NCBI RefSeq assembly: GCF_027920805.1 | Contig: NZ_JANWOI010000002.1 | Coordinates: 372,001-436,000, forward strand | Direction: 5' to 3' | DNA from: Govania unica | GTDB lineage: Bacteria; Pseudomonadota; Alphaproteobacteria; Sphingomonadales; Govanellaceae | DNA: 64,000 nucleotides | Shown: positions 1 through 8,223 of the stretch, in pieces | Layout of the letters: the number at the start of each line of letters is the position of its first letter | Position numbering within the stretch: position 1 is the stretch's first letter | Program-made: the position numbers and the translations under genes | The notes under the pieces: model-generated | What the model saw: only the letters and a program-made list of their open reading frames with translations | What the model was told of the DNA's origin: nothing | Database searches by the model: none

Positions 1-34
1 CGTCATAGGATTTAACAGTATGTTCCTGAGCCAT
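1..34 (-). CDS. phoU: PhoU, N-terminal fragment (runs off the window)
   Basis: Only the first eleven codons are inside the window. They read MAQEHTVKSYD on the minus strand, which matches the usual N-terminus of PhoU. PhoU is the cytoplasmic regulator that links the PstSCAB transporter to the PhoR kinase and keeps the Pho regulon off when phosphate is plentiful. A GAGGAG ribosome binding site stands about seven bases before the ATG. The gene follows pstB directly in the same operon. Identity rests on this short match plus the operon position. Confidence 0.85.
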   Translation of the reverse strand, partial: MAQEHTVKSYD

Positions 35-50
35 CGTCCTAACTCCTCAA

Positions 51-881
51 TCAGCCATAACGCCCGGTAATATAGTCCTTGGTCTTTTCTTTCTTGGGAT
101 TGGTGAAAATATCGGCAGTGGCGCCATATTCGATCAAACGGCCAAGATGGAAGAACGCGGTCTTTTGTGACACGCGGGCAGCCTGTTGCATGGAATGGGT
201 GACGATGACAATGGCGTAACGGCCGCGCAATTCGTCGATCAGTTCCTCGATCCGGGCGGTGGCGATGGGGTCGAGCGCCGAGCAGGGCTCATCCATCAGG
301 ATCACTTCCGGATCGACGGCAATAGCGCGAGCGATACAGAGACGCTGCTGCTGACCACCGGACAAAGCCGTACCCGGCTGGTCGAGGCGATCTTTGGCTT
401 CGTCCCACAGGCCGGCTTTCTTAAGGCTGGTGAACACGATCTCGTCCAGTTGCGCGCCCTTGCTTGCGAGGCCATGTATGCGCGGGCCATAGGCCACATT
501 GTCATAGATCGATTTCGGGAACGGGTTCGGTTTCTGGAACACCATGCCGACGCGGGCCCGCAGATGCACAACATCCATGGAATTGTCATAGATATCATGA
601 GCGTCGAGGGTGATCTTACCCTCTACTCGGCAACCCTCAACAGTGTCGTTCATACGGTTGAGGCAGCGCAGGAATGTCGACTTGCCGCAGCCCGAAGGGC
701 CGATCAGCGCTGTGACCTCATCCTTGAAAATCTCAAGGTTCACATCATGAAGCGCCTGTGCTTCACCATAGAAGACGTTGACGCCGGACGCCGTCATTTT
801 CGATATGCGCGTTCTGGCGGCGGCTTCTGTTCTTGCGTCCATATTCATGGTTTTCGTTCCAGTCTGTTCAACTCTGTCCAT
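51..881 (-). CDS. pstB: Phosphate ABC transporter ATP-binding protein PstB
   Basis: PstB is the cytoplasmic ATPase that powers high-affinity phosphate import through PstCA. The protein has a Walker A motif (GPSGCGKST, near residue 65), the ABC signature LSGGQQQR, Walker B with VILMDEP, and the switch-histidine segment VTHSM. All are typical of PstB. I place the start at the ATG two bases after the pstA stop, giving 276 residues. A start six codons upstream would overlap pstA, and an internal one (MNMDAR, at 848) is also possible, because the first 25 or so residues are not conserved in the family. The gene lies between pstA and phoU and is probably translationally coupled. Confidence 0.96.
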   Translation of the reverse strand: MDRVEQTGTKTMNMDARTEAAARTRISKMTASGVNVFYGEAQALHDVNLEIFKDEVTALIGPSGCGKSTFLRCLNRMNDTVEGCRVEGKITLDAHDIYDNSMDVVHLRARVGMVFQKPNPFPKSIYDNVAYGPRIHGLASKGAQLDEIVFTSLKKAGLWDEAKDRLDQPGTALSGGQQQRLCIARAIAVDPEVILMDEPCSALDPIATARIEELIDELRGRYAIVIVTHSMQQAARVSQKTAFFHLGRLIEYGATADIFTNPKKEKTKDYITGRYG

Positions 882-882
882 A

Positions 883-2208
883 CTACCAGCGGCGTTCAAA
901 TTTCTGGCGCAGCATAATGGCGATCGCGTTCATAAAGATCAGGAACATAAGCAAGACCAGAATGGCGGCGGAGGTTTTTTCCACAAAGGCGCGTTCCGGG
1001 CTGTCAGCCCAGAGATAGATCTGTACCGGCAGCACGGTGGCGGGGTCCATGATGCCTTGCGGCACATCGACGATAAAGGCGACCATGCCGATCATCAAAA
1101 GCGGCGCGGTTTCACCCAGGGCATGGGCCATGCCGATGATGGTCCCGGTCAGGATGCCGGGCATGGCGAGCGGCAGCACATGATGCATGACCACCTGGAC
1201 TTTGGACGCGCCAAGCCCGGTTGCGGCCGCACGGATCGACGGCGGCACGGCCTTGATGGCGGCGCGGGAGGCGATGATGATGGTCGGCAAGGTGATCAGC
1301 GCAAGCGTCATGCCGCCGACCAGAGGCGCCGATCGCGGCAGCCCCATGGTATTCAGAAAGACGGCAAGCCCGAGCAGACCAAACACAATGGACGGCACAG
1401 CGGCGAGGTTGTTGATATTGACCTCGATCACATCCGTCCATCTGTTCTGCGGGGCAAATTCCTCAAGATAAATGGCCGCGCTCACACCGACCGGAAAGGC
1501 AATCAGAAGCGTCACGGCCAAAGTCAGGAGCGAGCCGACAGTGGCCCCCCAGATCCCGGCCATTTCCGGCTCACGGCTGTCGCCAAAAGTGAAGAAATGC
1601 CAGTTGAAGCGGGCCTCGATGCGATGATCTTTTTTGAGCGCTTCGATCCAGCTGACGGCGTTGTCTTTGACGCGGCGGTCGTTTTCATGTCCGGACCCAC
1701 TGATCGAGCCCTTGATATACATGTCCACATCGGCCGAGGCGAGCAGCCAGAGGGGTTTGGTTTGTCCCACAAGGCTTGGGTCATCCAGCACCATTTTGCG
1801 CAGTTCAACCCGTGCGCCGGCGCTCATGAGGCTGGTGAGGGCGCGCAGATCACGACGTTCGGTGACTTCGGGGAAGGTCTTTTTCAGGCTGTCGCGCACC
1901 AGAGCCGCATAATCGGCGTCTTCCGCCAGATGCTTGAAATCCGGGGCGTTCGGATCGCCGATTACGGCCGGATCGAAATGGATGTCCAGCCGGACCTGGG
2001 TTTGCGTAAAGCCGCCGAGACCCTTGCTGAGAATGGTGGCGAGAAGAATGAGCAGTGCGGCGACCGCAAACAGCACCGCGCCGAGGCCCATGGCCTTGAA
2101 CCGACGTTCGGCCGCATAGCGACGACGAATGCGGTTACGCATGTCGGGAGAGTCCCAGATGGCATTGTCGGTTTTGTCCTGAACGATGCTCATGATGCGC
2201 TCACTCAT
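883..2208 (-). CDS. pstA: Phosphate ABC transporter permease PstA
   Basis: This is one of the two inner-membrane permeases of the Pst phosphate importer. The protein has 441 residues. It carries the long N-terminal extension (one membrane helix near residues 40-60, then a soluble DUF3333-like domain of about 170 residues) seen in many alphaproteobacterial PstA proteins. The binding-protein-dependent permease core follows. The EAA-type loop that docks PstB is visible as LGASKVQVV followed by LPLAMPGI. The start is the ATG that overlaps the end of pstC by eight bases; a second ATG five codons later (MSIVQ) is an alternative. Confidence 0.95.
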   Translation of the reverse strand: MSERIMSIVQDKTDNAIWDSPDMRNRIRRRYAAERRFKAMGLGAVLFAVAALLILLATILSKGLGGFTQTQVRLDIHFDPAVIGDPNAPDFKHLAEDADYAALVRDSLKKTFPEVTERRDLRALTSLMSAGARVELRKMVLDDPSLVGQTKPLWLLASADVDMYIKGSISGSGHENDRRVKDNAVSWIEALKKDHRIEARFNWHFFTFGDSREPEMAGIWGATVGSLLTLAVTLLIAFPVGVSAAIYLEEFAPQNRWTDVIEVNINNLAAVPSIVFGLLGLAVFLNTMGLPRSAPLVGGMTLALITLPTIIIASRAAIKAVPPSIRAAATGLGASKVQVVMHHVLPLAMPGILTGTIIGMAHALGETAPLLMIGMVAFIVDVPQGIMDPATVLPVQIYLWADSPERAFVEKTSAAILVLLMFLIFMNAIAIMLRQKFERRW

Positions 2209-3583
2209 AGGTTTCGCGGTATTTGCGGACGACCCGGAGGGCGACCACATTGAGGGCCAGCGTGACCGTAAACAACAGCAGACCGAGGGCGAAAGCCGAC
2301 AGCGTTTTCGAGCTGTCGAATTCCTGGTCGCCGGTCAGAAGGGCGACGATCTGCACAGTCACGGTGGTCACAGCTTCGAGCGGATTAAAGGTCAGGTTGG
2401 CGGACAGCCCGGCGGCCATGACGACGATCATGGTCTCCCCGATGGCGCGCGACACGGCCAGCAACACTGCGCCGACGATGCCGGGCAGGGCGGCGGGGAT
2501 CAGGACTTGCCGGATGGTTTCGGATTTGGTCGCGCCCAAGGCATAAGAGCCGTCGCGCAAGGTGCGCGGTACGGCCGCGATGGCGTCATCGGACAGCGAC
2601 GACACAAAAGGAATGATCATGATGCCCATGACGATCCCGGCGGTCATGGCACTTTCCGAGGCGACGGAAATACCGATGCTTTCGCCAAGCCCACGAAAAA
2701 ACGGTGCCACCACCAGGGCGGCAAAGAAGCCATAAACCACAGTCGGGATGCCGGCGAGAACTTCGAGCAAAGGCTTGATGATCTTACGCCAGCGCCGGCT
2801 TGCATATTGGGTCATGAAAATGGCGCTCATGAGCCCGATCGGCACCGCCACCAGCATGGCAATGAAGGTGATGAGCAATGTGCCCACCACAAGCGGGACT
2901 GAGCCAAAGGAGCCGGAGCTGCCGACCTGGTCGGAGCGCATGGCCGTTTGCGGGCTCCAGTTCGTGCTGAACAGAAACTCCTGGATCGGCACCCGTTCGA
3001 AAAAGCGGTAGGCCTCGAATATCAGCGAAAAGACGATCCCGGCGGTGGTCAGAATGGCGAGGGTGGAGCAGGCAATCAAAAACTGCGTTAAAATCTTTTC
3101 GACACGCTGCCGGGCCCGGTAATCTGGCGAAATCAGGCGCAAAGCCAATAAGGCGCCAATCAGGCCAAGGCCAACCGCCAGTGAGGTGGTGGCCCAGATG
3201 CCCTGATTTTGCAGAGATTTGTATTTGGTCGCGGCCTGGGCCAGGGGGCCGTTCGGATCCTCGGCCTTGATGACCCCTGAGGCAATATTATGGACGTCAT
3301 TCAGAAGCAGCTTGAAATGCCCGTGGCTATCCTGCGTCAGCGTGGTCTTGAGTCCGGCCATGATGCGGCCGTCGATGAAGCTGTTGCCAAAGGCAACCCA
3401 AAGGAAAAGGACCGCCACTGCCGGGAGCAGAAATGCGGTCGCGGAAAACCAGCCGTAATAAGTTGGCAAGGAATGCAGGGACTGAACCCGCCCATGTGCC
3501 TGCGCCAGTGCGCGCGATCGGCCAAGATAATAACTGGCGACCGTCAAGACCAGGATCAGAAGAAAAAGTGTGCTGATCGACAT
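2201..3583 (-). CDS. pstC: Phosphate ABC transporter permease PstC
   Basis: This is the second permease of the Pst importer, pairing with PstA in the inner membrane. The 460-residue protein has extra N-terminal membrane helices (about residues 5-20 and 45-65) and a periplasmic segment before the conserved permease domain. The EAA loop reads LGATKSETIRQVLIPAALPGI. The family is normally about 300 residues in enterobacteria; the longer form is common in alphaproteobacteria. It ends eight bases inside pstA. A 121-base gap with a hairpin separates it from pstS upstream, which could lower its expression relative to the binding protein. Confidence 0.95.
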   Translation of the reverse strand: MSISTLFLLILVLTVASYYLGRSRALAQAHGRVQSLHSLPTYYGWFSATAFLLPAVAVLFLWVAFGNSFIDGRIMAGLKTTLTQDSHGHFKLLLNDVHNIASGVIKAEDPNGPLAQAATKYKSLQNQGIWATTSLAVGLGLIGALLALRLISPDYRARQRVEKILTQFLIACSTLAILTTAGIVFSLIFEAYRFFERVPIQEFLFSTNWSPQTAMRSDQVGSSGSFGSVPLVVGTLLITFIAMLVAVPIGLMSAIFMTQYASRRWRKIIKPLLEVLAGIPTVVYGFFAALVVAPFFRGLGESIGISVASESAMTAGIVMGIMIIPFVSSLSDDAIAAVPRTLRDGSYALGATKSETIRQVLIPAALPGIVGAVLLAVSRAIGETMIVVMAAGLSANLTFNPLEAVTTVTVQIVALLTGDQEFDSSKTLSAFALGLLLFTVTLALNVVALRVVRKYRETYE

Positions 3584-3660
3584 GGGGGCCTGTCTCTAGA
3601 AACAATGAACGCTAAAAAATGCATCTAAGCATATGGTATGAGCGGTCTTAATCAAGAATG

Positions 3661-3694
3661 ATGCCGGAGGCAACGGTCACGTTCCCTCCGGCAT
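3661..3694 (-). terminator. Hairpin between pstS and pstC (partial terminator or attenuator)
   Basis: A perfect 10-base inverted repeat (ATGCCGGAGG and its complement) with a 14-base loop sits just after the pstS stop and before pstC. A moderately T-rich stretch follows on the minus strand. Such a hairpin would let pstS, whose product is needed in excess, be expressed above the downstream permease genes by terminating some transcripts or protecting the pstS 3' end. No long T run is present, so complete termination is unlikely. Confidence 0.5.
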
Positions 3695-3704
3695 CCTAAC
3701 AATC

Positions 3705-4748
3705 TTATTTCGTCAGCTTCAAGGGCGTGAAGGCATTGGCCGAAACGGCGACTGCATCACGATCTTTTTTCGGCAAGGGGATCAGGCCCTTGTTCGCGAG
3801 GTAACCTTCGTCGCCCCAGGCCTTCTCGCTGGTGAATTCCTTCACATACTGCTTCAGGCCGGGAACCGAACCGAGGTGGGCGTTTTTCACGTAGAAATAG
3901 ATCGAACGCGACACTTCATATTTGCCCGCGGCGATATTGTCGAAGCTCGGGGCAATGTTGTCGATCAGGCTGCCCTGGATCACGTCGGCGTTCTGATCAA
4001 GATAGCTGTAACCGAAGATACCATAAGCGCTGGCATTGGCCTGGAGCTTCTGGACGATCAGGTTGTCGTTTTCGCCAGCTTCGATATAGCCGCCATCTTC
4101 ACGCAGGGTCTGGCAGGTGGCTTTGAATTTCTTTTCGTCGGACTTCTTGAGTGCGGCGATTTCCGGGAAAGCTTCGCAGCCCTTGTCCATTACCAGTTCA
4201 GCAAAGGCGTCGCGGGTGCCGGACGTCGGCGGGGGACCATAAACTTCGATTTTCTTGTTCGGCAGGGACGGGTCGATCTCGTTCCATTTCTTGTAGGGGT
4301 TCGCGACCATTTTGCCCTTAACCGGGACTTCCTTGGCCAGTGCGAGCCACAGTTGCTTCAGAGTGTAGTTGCTCTGTTTGTTGGACTTGGAATTGGCGAT
4401 CACGATGCCGTCGAAGCCGAATTTGACTTCGGTGATCTGGGTGATGCCGTTCTTCGCGCAAGCATCCATCTCAGAGCTTTTGATGCGGCGCGAGGCATTG
4501 GCGATGTCCGGGCTGTCGACGCCAGCACCTGAGCAGAACAGCTTGAAGCCGCCGCCTGTACCGGTCGATTCGACGATCGGAGTTTTGAATTTGCCGCCGC
4601 GCCCGAATTCTTCTGCGACCGCTGTGGAGAACGGGAAGACCGTGGATGAGCCGACAATGCGGATCTGGTCGCGCGCAACGGCGCCTGTGGACCAGGCCGA
4701 GGCCAGAAGACCGACGCTGAGGACAGCGTAGAAGGATTGTTTCAGCAC
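3705..4748 (-). CDS. pstS: Periplasmic phosphate-binding protein PstS
   Basis: PstS captures phosphate in the periplasm and hands it to PstCA. The protein has 347 residues. Its signal peptide (hydrophobic core at residues 8-20, probable cleavage after STGAVA) is followed by the PBP-like domain. The phosphate-binding signatures IVGSSTVFPF near the N-terminus and ESTGTGGG are evident, and a later GTRDAF segment fits the family. The start codon is GTG with GGAGAAG seven bases before it. The upstream region carries a Pho box about 140 bases from the start, so expression should be driven by phosphorylated PhoB. Confidence 0.96.
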   Translation of the reverse strand: MLKQSFYAVLSVGLLASAWSTGAVARDQIRIVGSSTVFPFSTAVAEEFGRGGKFKTPIVESTGTGGGFKLFCSGAGVDSPDIANASRRIKSSEMDACAKNGITQITEVKFGFDGIVIANSKSNKQSNYTLKQLWLALAKEVPVKGKMVANPYKKWNEIDPSLPNKKIEVYGPPPTSGTRDAFAELVMDKGCEAFPEIAALKKSDEKKFKATCQTLREDGGYIEAGENDNLIVQKLQANASAYGIFGYSYLDQNADVIQGSLIDNIAPSFDNIAAGKYEVSRSIYFYVKNAHLGSVPGLKQYVKEFTSEKAWGDEGYLANKGLIPLPKKDRDAVAVSANAFTPLKLTK

Positions 4749-4888
4749 GTTAACTTCTCCAAATTGTTTCCAGATGGCTGTCTGGGAAGATTTGCGGCTT
4801 CGGGATATTTCTAACCCCCTGTCCGAGTGGGTCTTCCATCAGATGCCGGGACGGTAACGAGCGGCTATGAACCTGATACGACGGTTTT

Positions 4889-4906
4889 GTGACAGTTCTA
4901 TTACAG
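4889..4906 (-). promoter_or_regulatory. Pho box upstream of pstS
   Basis: On the minus strand the sequence reads CTGTAAT, AGAA, CTGTCAC. This is two seven-base PhoB half-sites at eleven-base spacing separated by an A/T-rich four-base linker, which matches the classical Pho box with a single mismatch in the first half. It lies in the 232-base gap between phoR and pstS, about 140 bases before the pstS start. Position and orientation fit PhoB activation of pstS. Confidence 0.8.
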
Positions 4907-4980
4907 GCGCGGGGTTCGATGTGGATCAAGGGAGGAAAACGCTGCTAAGCTGTTGATTTCAGATAAAGTGACAATCTGAA

Positions 4981-6360
4981 TTATTGTGACGGACTGTCAT
5001 AATTCAGCTCCGATTGGCTTGCTTTTGCTTGCGGAAGATAGACAGTCACCGTCGTGCCGACTCCAAGGAGGCTGTCGATATTCATCGCGCCGCGGTGCCT
5101 TGTAATAATATGTTTGACGATGGCAAGGCCAAGCCCGGTGCCGCCGAGCTTGCGCGAGCGGGCGTTGTCGACCCGATAAAAGCGTTCGGTCAGGCGGGGC
5201 AGATGTTCTGCTGGAATGCCGTCACCGGGGTTGAATACTGTCACCCCGACGCCAGGCCCGCTGCGGCCGGGCATGTTATCTATGGCGTTTGCCGTAATTT
5301 CGACAGGCTCTTCGGGGCGGCCATATTTGATCGCATTGTCGATCAGGTTCTGAAACACCTGGGTAAGCTGGTCACGATCCCCCCGCACTGATGGCAAATC
5401 CGCAGGTACATGCAATGTCACCAAAGGAGCCGGATCGCCGCCGCGCAGCTCAAGCGTATTGGCAAGGCCAGTCAGCAGAGGCGCCAGGTCCACAATGCCT
5501 TCGGGCGGTAAATGCTGGTCCATTTCGATTTTGGACAGCGACAGGAGATCGTCGATCAAGCGCTGCATGCGCGAGGCTTCGGCCATCATGATGCCAAGAA
5601 AGCGCTTCCGCGCCACGGCGTCATTGGCGGCGGGGCCATCGAGGGTTTCGATAAAACCTATGACGGAGGCGAGAGGCGTGCGCAGCTCGTGGCTGGCATT
5701 GGCGACAAAATCGACCCGCATTTTTTCCGCCAGCTTGATCTTGGTGATGTCGAGAATGGACAGGATCAGATACTGGATCGGTTCGGAATCCTCCGAGTTT
5801 CCGGAGAATTCCGGTCCGGTGGCGTCTTTGTCGGTGGCGTCGATGATGGTCACGCGCATGAGAAACGCGCGTTCCACGGGATCGAGCAGGGAGATTTCAA
5901 GTTCCCGGGGCGCGCCGTCCGCGATGGCCTGTTCGATGGCCTTGAGCGCCAGGGGATGCCGCAGATAAAAGGCGATGTCCTTGTCGACGATATGGTTACC
6001 GAGGAGCTCACGGGCAGCCCGGTTCGCCTCGACAACCCGGCGCTTCATATCAAGGAGTATGAGCGGATCGCCCATGCCTTCAACGATATTGGTCAAAAAG
6101 GCGGGGGTGTTTTCGACACGCTGTTTCGTTGTCCAGGATCGGCGGGTCGACAGGATCCGGGCTCGTCTTTGCTCGTTTTCAAGATCCGTGGTGTAGCGGT
6201 TATAGAGCGAGATTAGCGAGATCGCGGTCGCGAACCATAAAAGAGCAGCAACCCAGCCTCGCAGTTCCCCGAGAACGGTCAGCAAAAAAAGGACGATCAG
6301 AAGTGCCGCCGCCGCAGCAAGCAAACGCAGGAAATGAGACTGAGAAACGTTATTTGGCAT
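4981..6360 (-). CDS. phoR: Phosphate regulon sensor histidine kinase PhoR
   Basis: PhoR is the membrane kinase that phosphorylates PhoB in phosphate starvation. Two membrane helices occupy about residues 12-52. A PAS-like domain follows (about 88-210), then the HisKA dimerisation domain with the phospho-accepting histidine in NASHELRTPL (H224). The HATPase domain carries the N box NLIDNAIKYG and the G box GTGLGLAIVKHI. There is no large periplasmic domain, as usual for PhoR, which receives its signal from Pst and PhoU. It is the first gene of the minus-strand operon. phoB is not in the window and could lie beyond phoU. Confidence 0.93.
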   Translation of the reverse strand: MPNNVSQSHFLRLLAAAAALLIVLFLLTVLGELRGWVAALLWFATAISLISLYNRYTTDLENEQRRARILSTRRSWTTKQRVENTPAFLTNIVEGMGDPLILLDMKRRVVEANRAARELLGNHIVDKDIAFYLRHPLALKAIEQAIADGAPRELEISLLDPVERAFLMRVTIIDATDKDATGPEFSGNSEDSEPIQYLILSILDITKIKLAEKMRVDFVANASHELRTPLASVIGFIETLDGPAANDAVARKRFLGIMMAEASRMQRLIDDLLSLSKIEMDQHLPPEGIVDLAPLLTGLANTLELRGGDPAPLVTLHVPADLPSVRGDRDQLTQVFQNLIDNAIKYGRPEEPVEITANAIDNMPGRSGPGVGVTVFNPGDGIPAEHLPRLTERFYRVDNARSRKLGGTGLGLAIVKHIITRHRGAMNIDSLLGVGTTVTVYLPQAKASQSELNYDSPSQ

Positions 6361-6449
6361 GTCTTGCTACATGAATATGGGGGAAAGCAGGGCGTCTTTC
6401 GCTAGTTTAGCAGACAGTGGACGGACAGATAGAGTCTTAGGGCTGGTCA

Positions 6450-6467
6450 ATTACGGTTTTATGACAA
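6450..6467 (-). promoter_or_regulatory. Probable Pho box upstream of phoR
   Basis: The minus strand reads TTGTCAT, AAAA, CCGTAAT. The first half-site differs from CTGTCAT at one base and the second at two; spacing is the canonical eleven bases with an all-A linker. It lies about 90 bases before the phoR start, as expected if PhoB activates its own kinase gene. It is weaker than the site upstream of pstS. Confidence 0.55.
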
Positions 6468-6753
6468 AGAGGACGGCTGCAGTGGATTGTTTACAGTAAG
6501 GGCATGCACTGTCGGATTACTTTACAGTTTGGAGGCGTCAATAGTCCGTCCAGATTGTGTCAGTAACGGTAGAACTATGGAATTGCTAAGAATTTGTATT
6601 CTGGCGTGAGTTTTGCTTAACTCAGTCTCAAGGATGTGCGGCGGGTTTTGCCGCAAGGTTTGTGTCGTCCAAATCAAGCGCTGAAAATGTCTGTGTACCC
6701 GTTTGTGGCCAGGCGGAGAGGCGGATGTCGACATCGAAGAGGGGTTTTCCATC
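6468..6753. other. Intergenic region between phoR and the HPr-rel-A locus
   Basis: This divergent intergenic stretch must hold the promoter of the plus-strand locus that starts at 6754. It is less GC-rich than its flanks. I see no convincing protein-coding gene and no strong promoter. A short inverted repeat (TGAGTT and AACTCA around 6608-6625) is the only structure noticed. Confidence 0.35.
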
Positions 6754-7164
6754 ATGACTAAACAACCGATTGATCGTGAGGTGGCGCAAGCTCCGGAAAC
6801 GGCAGCGGCTGACGCGGCGCGTATCCTGCGGCGTCGCTTGCTCGTGGCTGGTGGTATTGGTGCGCCATTGGTGCTGACCTTCCGCTCGACTTCGGCCTGG
6901 GCTCTTTCTACCGGTTGCATTGTTGGGGCTTCCGGCCAGCTTCCTATTCCAGGGGCGATCATTGCCGTCGACCAAAGTGGTGCGCCGATTCCAAATCCCA
7001 ATTCAAGTGGCCCTGGCGATCAATATCTGTTGATCCAGGTGGCCCAGAGCCCCGGGGATGCCGTGACCACGACAACCGACCCGAACGTCTTGCGGGCCCT
7101 CGTTTACAACAACAATATCGGCATAACCTGTTTGCAGTCGATTATGTCCGCTCCAACCTTGTGA
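6754..7164 (+). CDS. Small secreted protein, putative substrate of the HPr-rel-A locus (paralog 1)
   Basis: This 136-residue protein matches no family I can name. An N-terminal region is followed by RRR (residues 26-28) and a hydrophobic stretch ending in STSAWA (residue 50), which looks like a Tat-like or Sec signal peptide cleaved before LS. The rest has two cysteines (C55, C126). It is a clear paralog of the protein at 7563-8111. They share LTFRSTSAWALS, the following GC, LPIPG, a VD...PIP segment and the C-terminal LRALVYN-NIG-TCLQSI. The strong conservation of the leader and tail, and the neighbouring PqqD-like chaperone and kinase, suggest a modified peptide precursor. That role is inference. 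Confidence 0.7.
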   Translation: MTKQPIDREVAQAPETAAADAARILRRRLLVAGGIGAPLVLTFRSTSAWALSTGCIVGASGQLPIPGAIIAVDQSGAPIPNPNSSGPGDQYLLIQVAQSPGDAVTTTTDPNVLRALVYNNNIGITCLQSIMSAPTL

Positions 7165-7169
7165 TTGTT

Positions 7170-7487
7170 ATGTCGGGTGAGGCTCTGAGGGACGTTTTAT
7201 GGGCAGGGGCAGGGGCTTCCGGCTTTCTTTGGCGTGAGTTCGGCTCTTTTTCCGTTCTTTATGACCCGCGATCGGGCGAGACGCATTTGCTCGACCCCTT
7301 GGCGCGGGAAATTCTGGATCTTTTCATTGAACAGCCACGTACCGAAACCGAGGTCGTGGCGCAGCTAGCCGAACTTCTGGGTTCGGAGGGCGGCGACATT
7401 GCGTCGCGCGTCGCAGAAGCCATTGCGGAATTCGATCGCCTGGGGCTTATATTTCCGGGGGTCTTGCAAAAGCCTGATTGCTATTAA
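7170..7487 (+). CDS. HPr-rel-A system PqqD-family peptide chaperone
   Basis: This 105-residue protein has a PqqD-like fold signature: a FSVLYDPRSGETHLLDPLAREIL segment (split here as FSVLYDP and ETHLLDP), followed by a helix-rich domain ending in a winged-helix-like tail. PqqD-family proteins bind the leader of a precursor peptide and deliver it to a modifying enzyme. This subfamily is the one found with HprK-related kinases rather than with PQQ synthesis. The ATG at 7170 is preceded by a GTG at 7161 that overlaps the stop of the upstream gene, so translational coupling is likely and the GTG is an alternative start. Neither start has a strong ribosome binding site. Confidence 0.75.
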   Translation: MSGEALRDVLWAGAGASGFLWREFGSFSVLYDPRSGETHLLDPLAREILDLFIEQPRTETEVVAQLAELLGSEGGDIASRVAEAIAEFDRLGLIFPGVLQKPDCY

Positions 7488-7562
7488 TTTCTTCTCAATC
7501 TGATGGCAATATCATACAAGGCGTTTAGGTGATTGGCTTATCCTTGTGATACAGGAAGCAAG

Positions 7563-8111
7563 ATGTCCGACATGAATAAAGATGACCATAACGCCGACCG
7601 TGATATGCGGCGGCGACTTTTGCGTCTTGGCGCTGTTGGCGCACCTGTGGTTCTGACGTTTCGCTCGACCTCGGCCTGGGCTTTGTCCTCCGGGTGTCTC
7701 GTGAAAGATGGCACCCTGCCGATACCGGGTCAGCTCATCCGCGTTGACGAGAATTTCCAGCCGATCCCGAAAGCCGGCATAACCGCGGCCGGGAATAACG
7801 GCAACAGTGGGAATTGCGGCAATAACGGGAACCCAAATGGCAATAACGGGAATGGCAAGGGAAAAGGGAACACGAACGGGAACGGGAACAATGGAAATAA
7901 CGGGAGTTGCGGCAATAACGGCAACGGGCCAGGTTCAAGTGAACTTGCCTGGTATGACCAGTATGAAACCGTCTTTGTAACCCAGGATCCCCATGGGTCT
8001 GCAGGGGATCGGGTGGCGGATCGCAATACCGACATCAATGGCCTGCGCGCGCTAGTGTATAACGGAAATATCGGCACCACCTGCCTGCAATCCATCAACG
8101 GGTTGTCGTAA
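7563..8111 (+). CDS. Small secreted protein with Asn/Gly-rich insert, putative substrate (paralog 2)
   Basis: This 182-residue paralog of the protein at 6754-7164 has a RRR (residues 16-18) and a hydrophobic segment ending STSAWA (residue 40), with likely cleavage before LS. LPIPG and the C-terminal LRALVYN-NIG-TCLQSI are shared with paralog 1. Between these, residues 77-123 are almost only Asn and Gly, with a few Ser, Lys, Thr and two extra cysteines (C85, C116; C45 and C174 are the shared ones). The insert is absent from paralog 1. AGGAAG lies about six bases before the chosen ATG; a start ten codons upstream is less likely. Function is unknown. A secreted or surface-exposed modified peptide is plausible from context. 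Confidence 0.7.
   Translation: MSDMNKDDHNADRDMRRRLLRLGAVGAPVVLTFRSTSAWALSSGCLVKDGTLPIPGQLIRVDENFQPIPKAGITAAGNNGNSGNCGNNGNPNGNNGNGKGKGNTNGNGNNGNNGSCGNNGNGPGSSELAWYDQYETVFVTQDPHGSAGDRVADRNTDINGLRALVYNGNIGTTCLQSINGLS
7791..7931 (+). repeat. Degenerate tandem repeat encoding Asn/Gly-rich tract
   Basis: The DNA is built from variants of short units such as AATAACGG followed by GAA or CAA, so both DNA and protein are repetitive. It encodes residues 77-123 of the second small secreted protein and preserves the reading frame. Replication slippage would be expected to change its length between strains. Confidence 0.75.
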
Positions 8112-8223
8112 CAGCAGGATTTTCCCCTACACTCAGGCATTCGGGGCGCTCAGGTATCCGGGCGGTTACGCAAAAAGCATGCGGGGGGAATAGACCATTA
8201 TCACAGCGTCCCATGAGCGCGTT

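Noticed and set aside
7170-7487. PqqD-like gene as evidence for PQQ biosynthesis supporting the PQQ dehydrogenase
   Set aside because: No pqqA, pqqB, pqqC or pqqE is in the window. The gene is linked with an HprK-type kinase and nucleotidyltransferase, which points to the HPr-rel-A system.
7791-7931. CRISPR or other spaced repeat array
   Set aside because: The repeats are short, degenerate, without spacers, and in frame within a protein gene.
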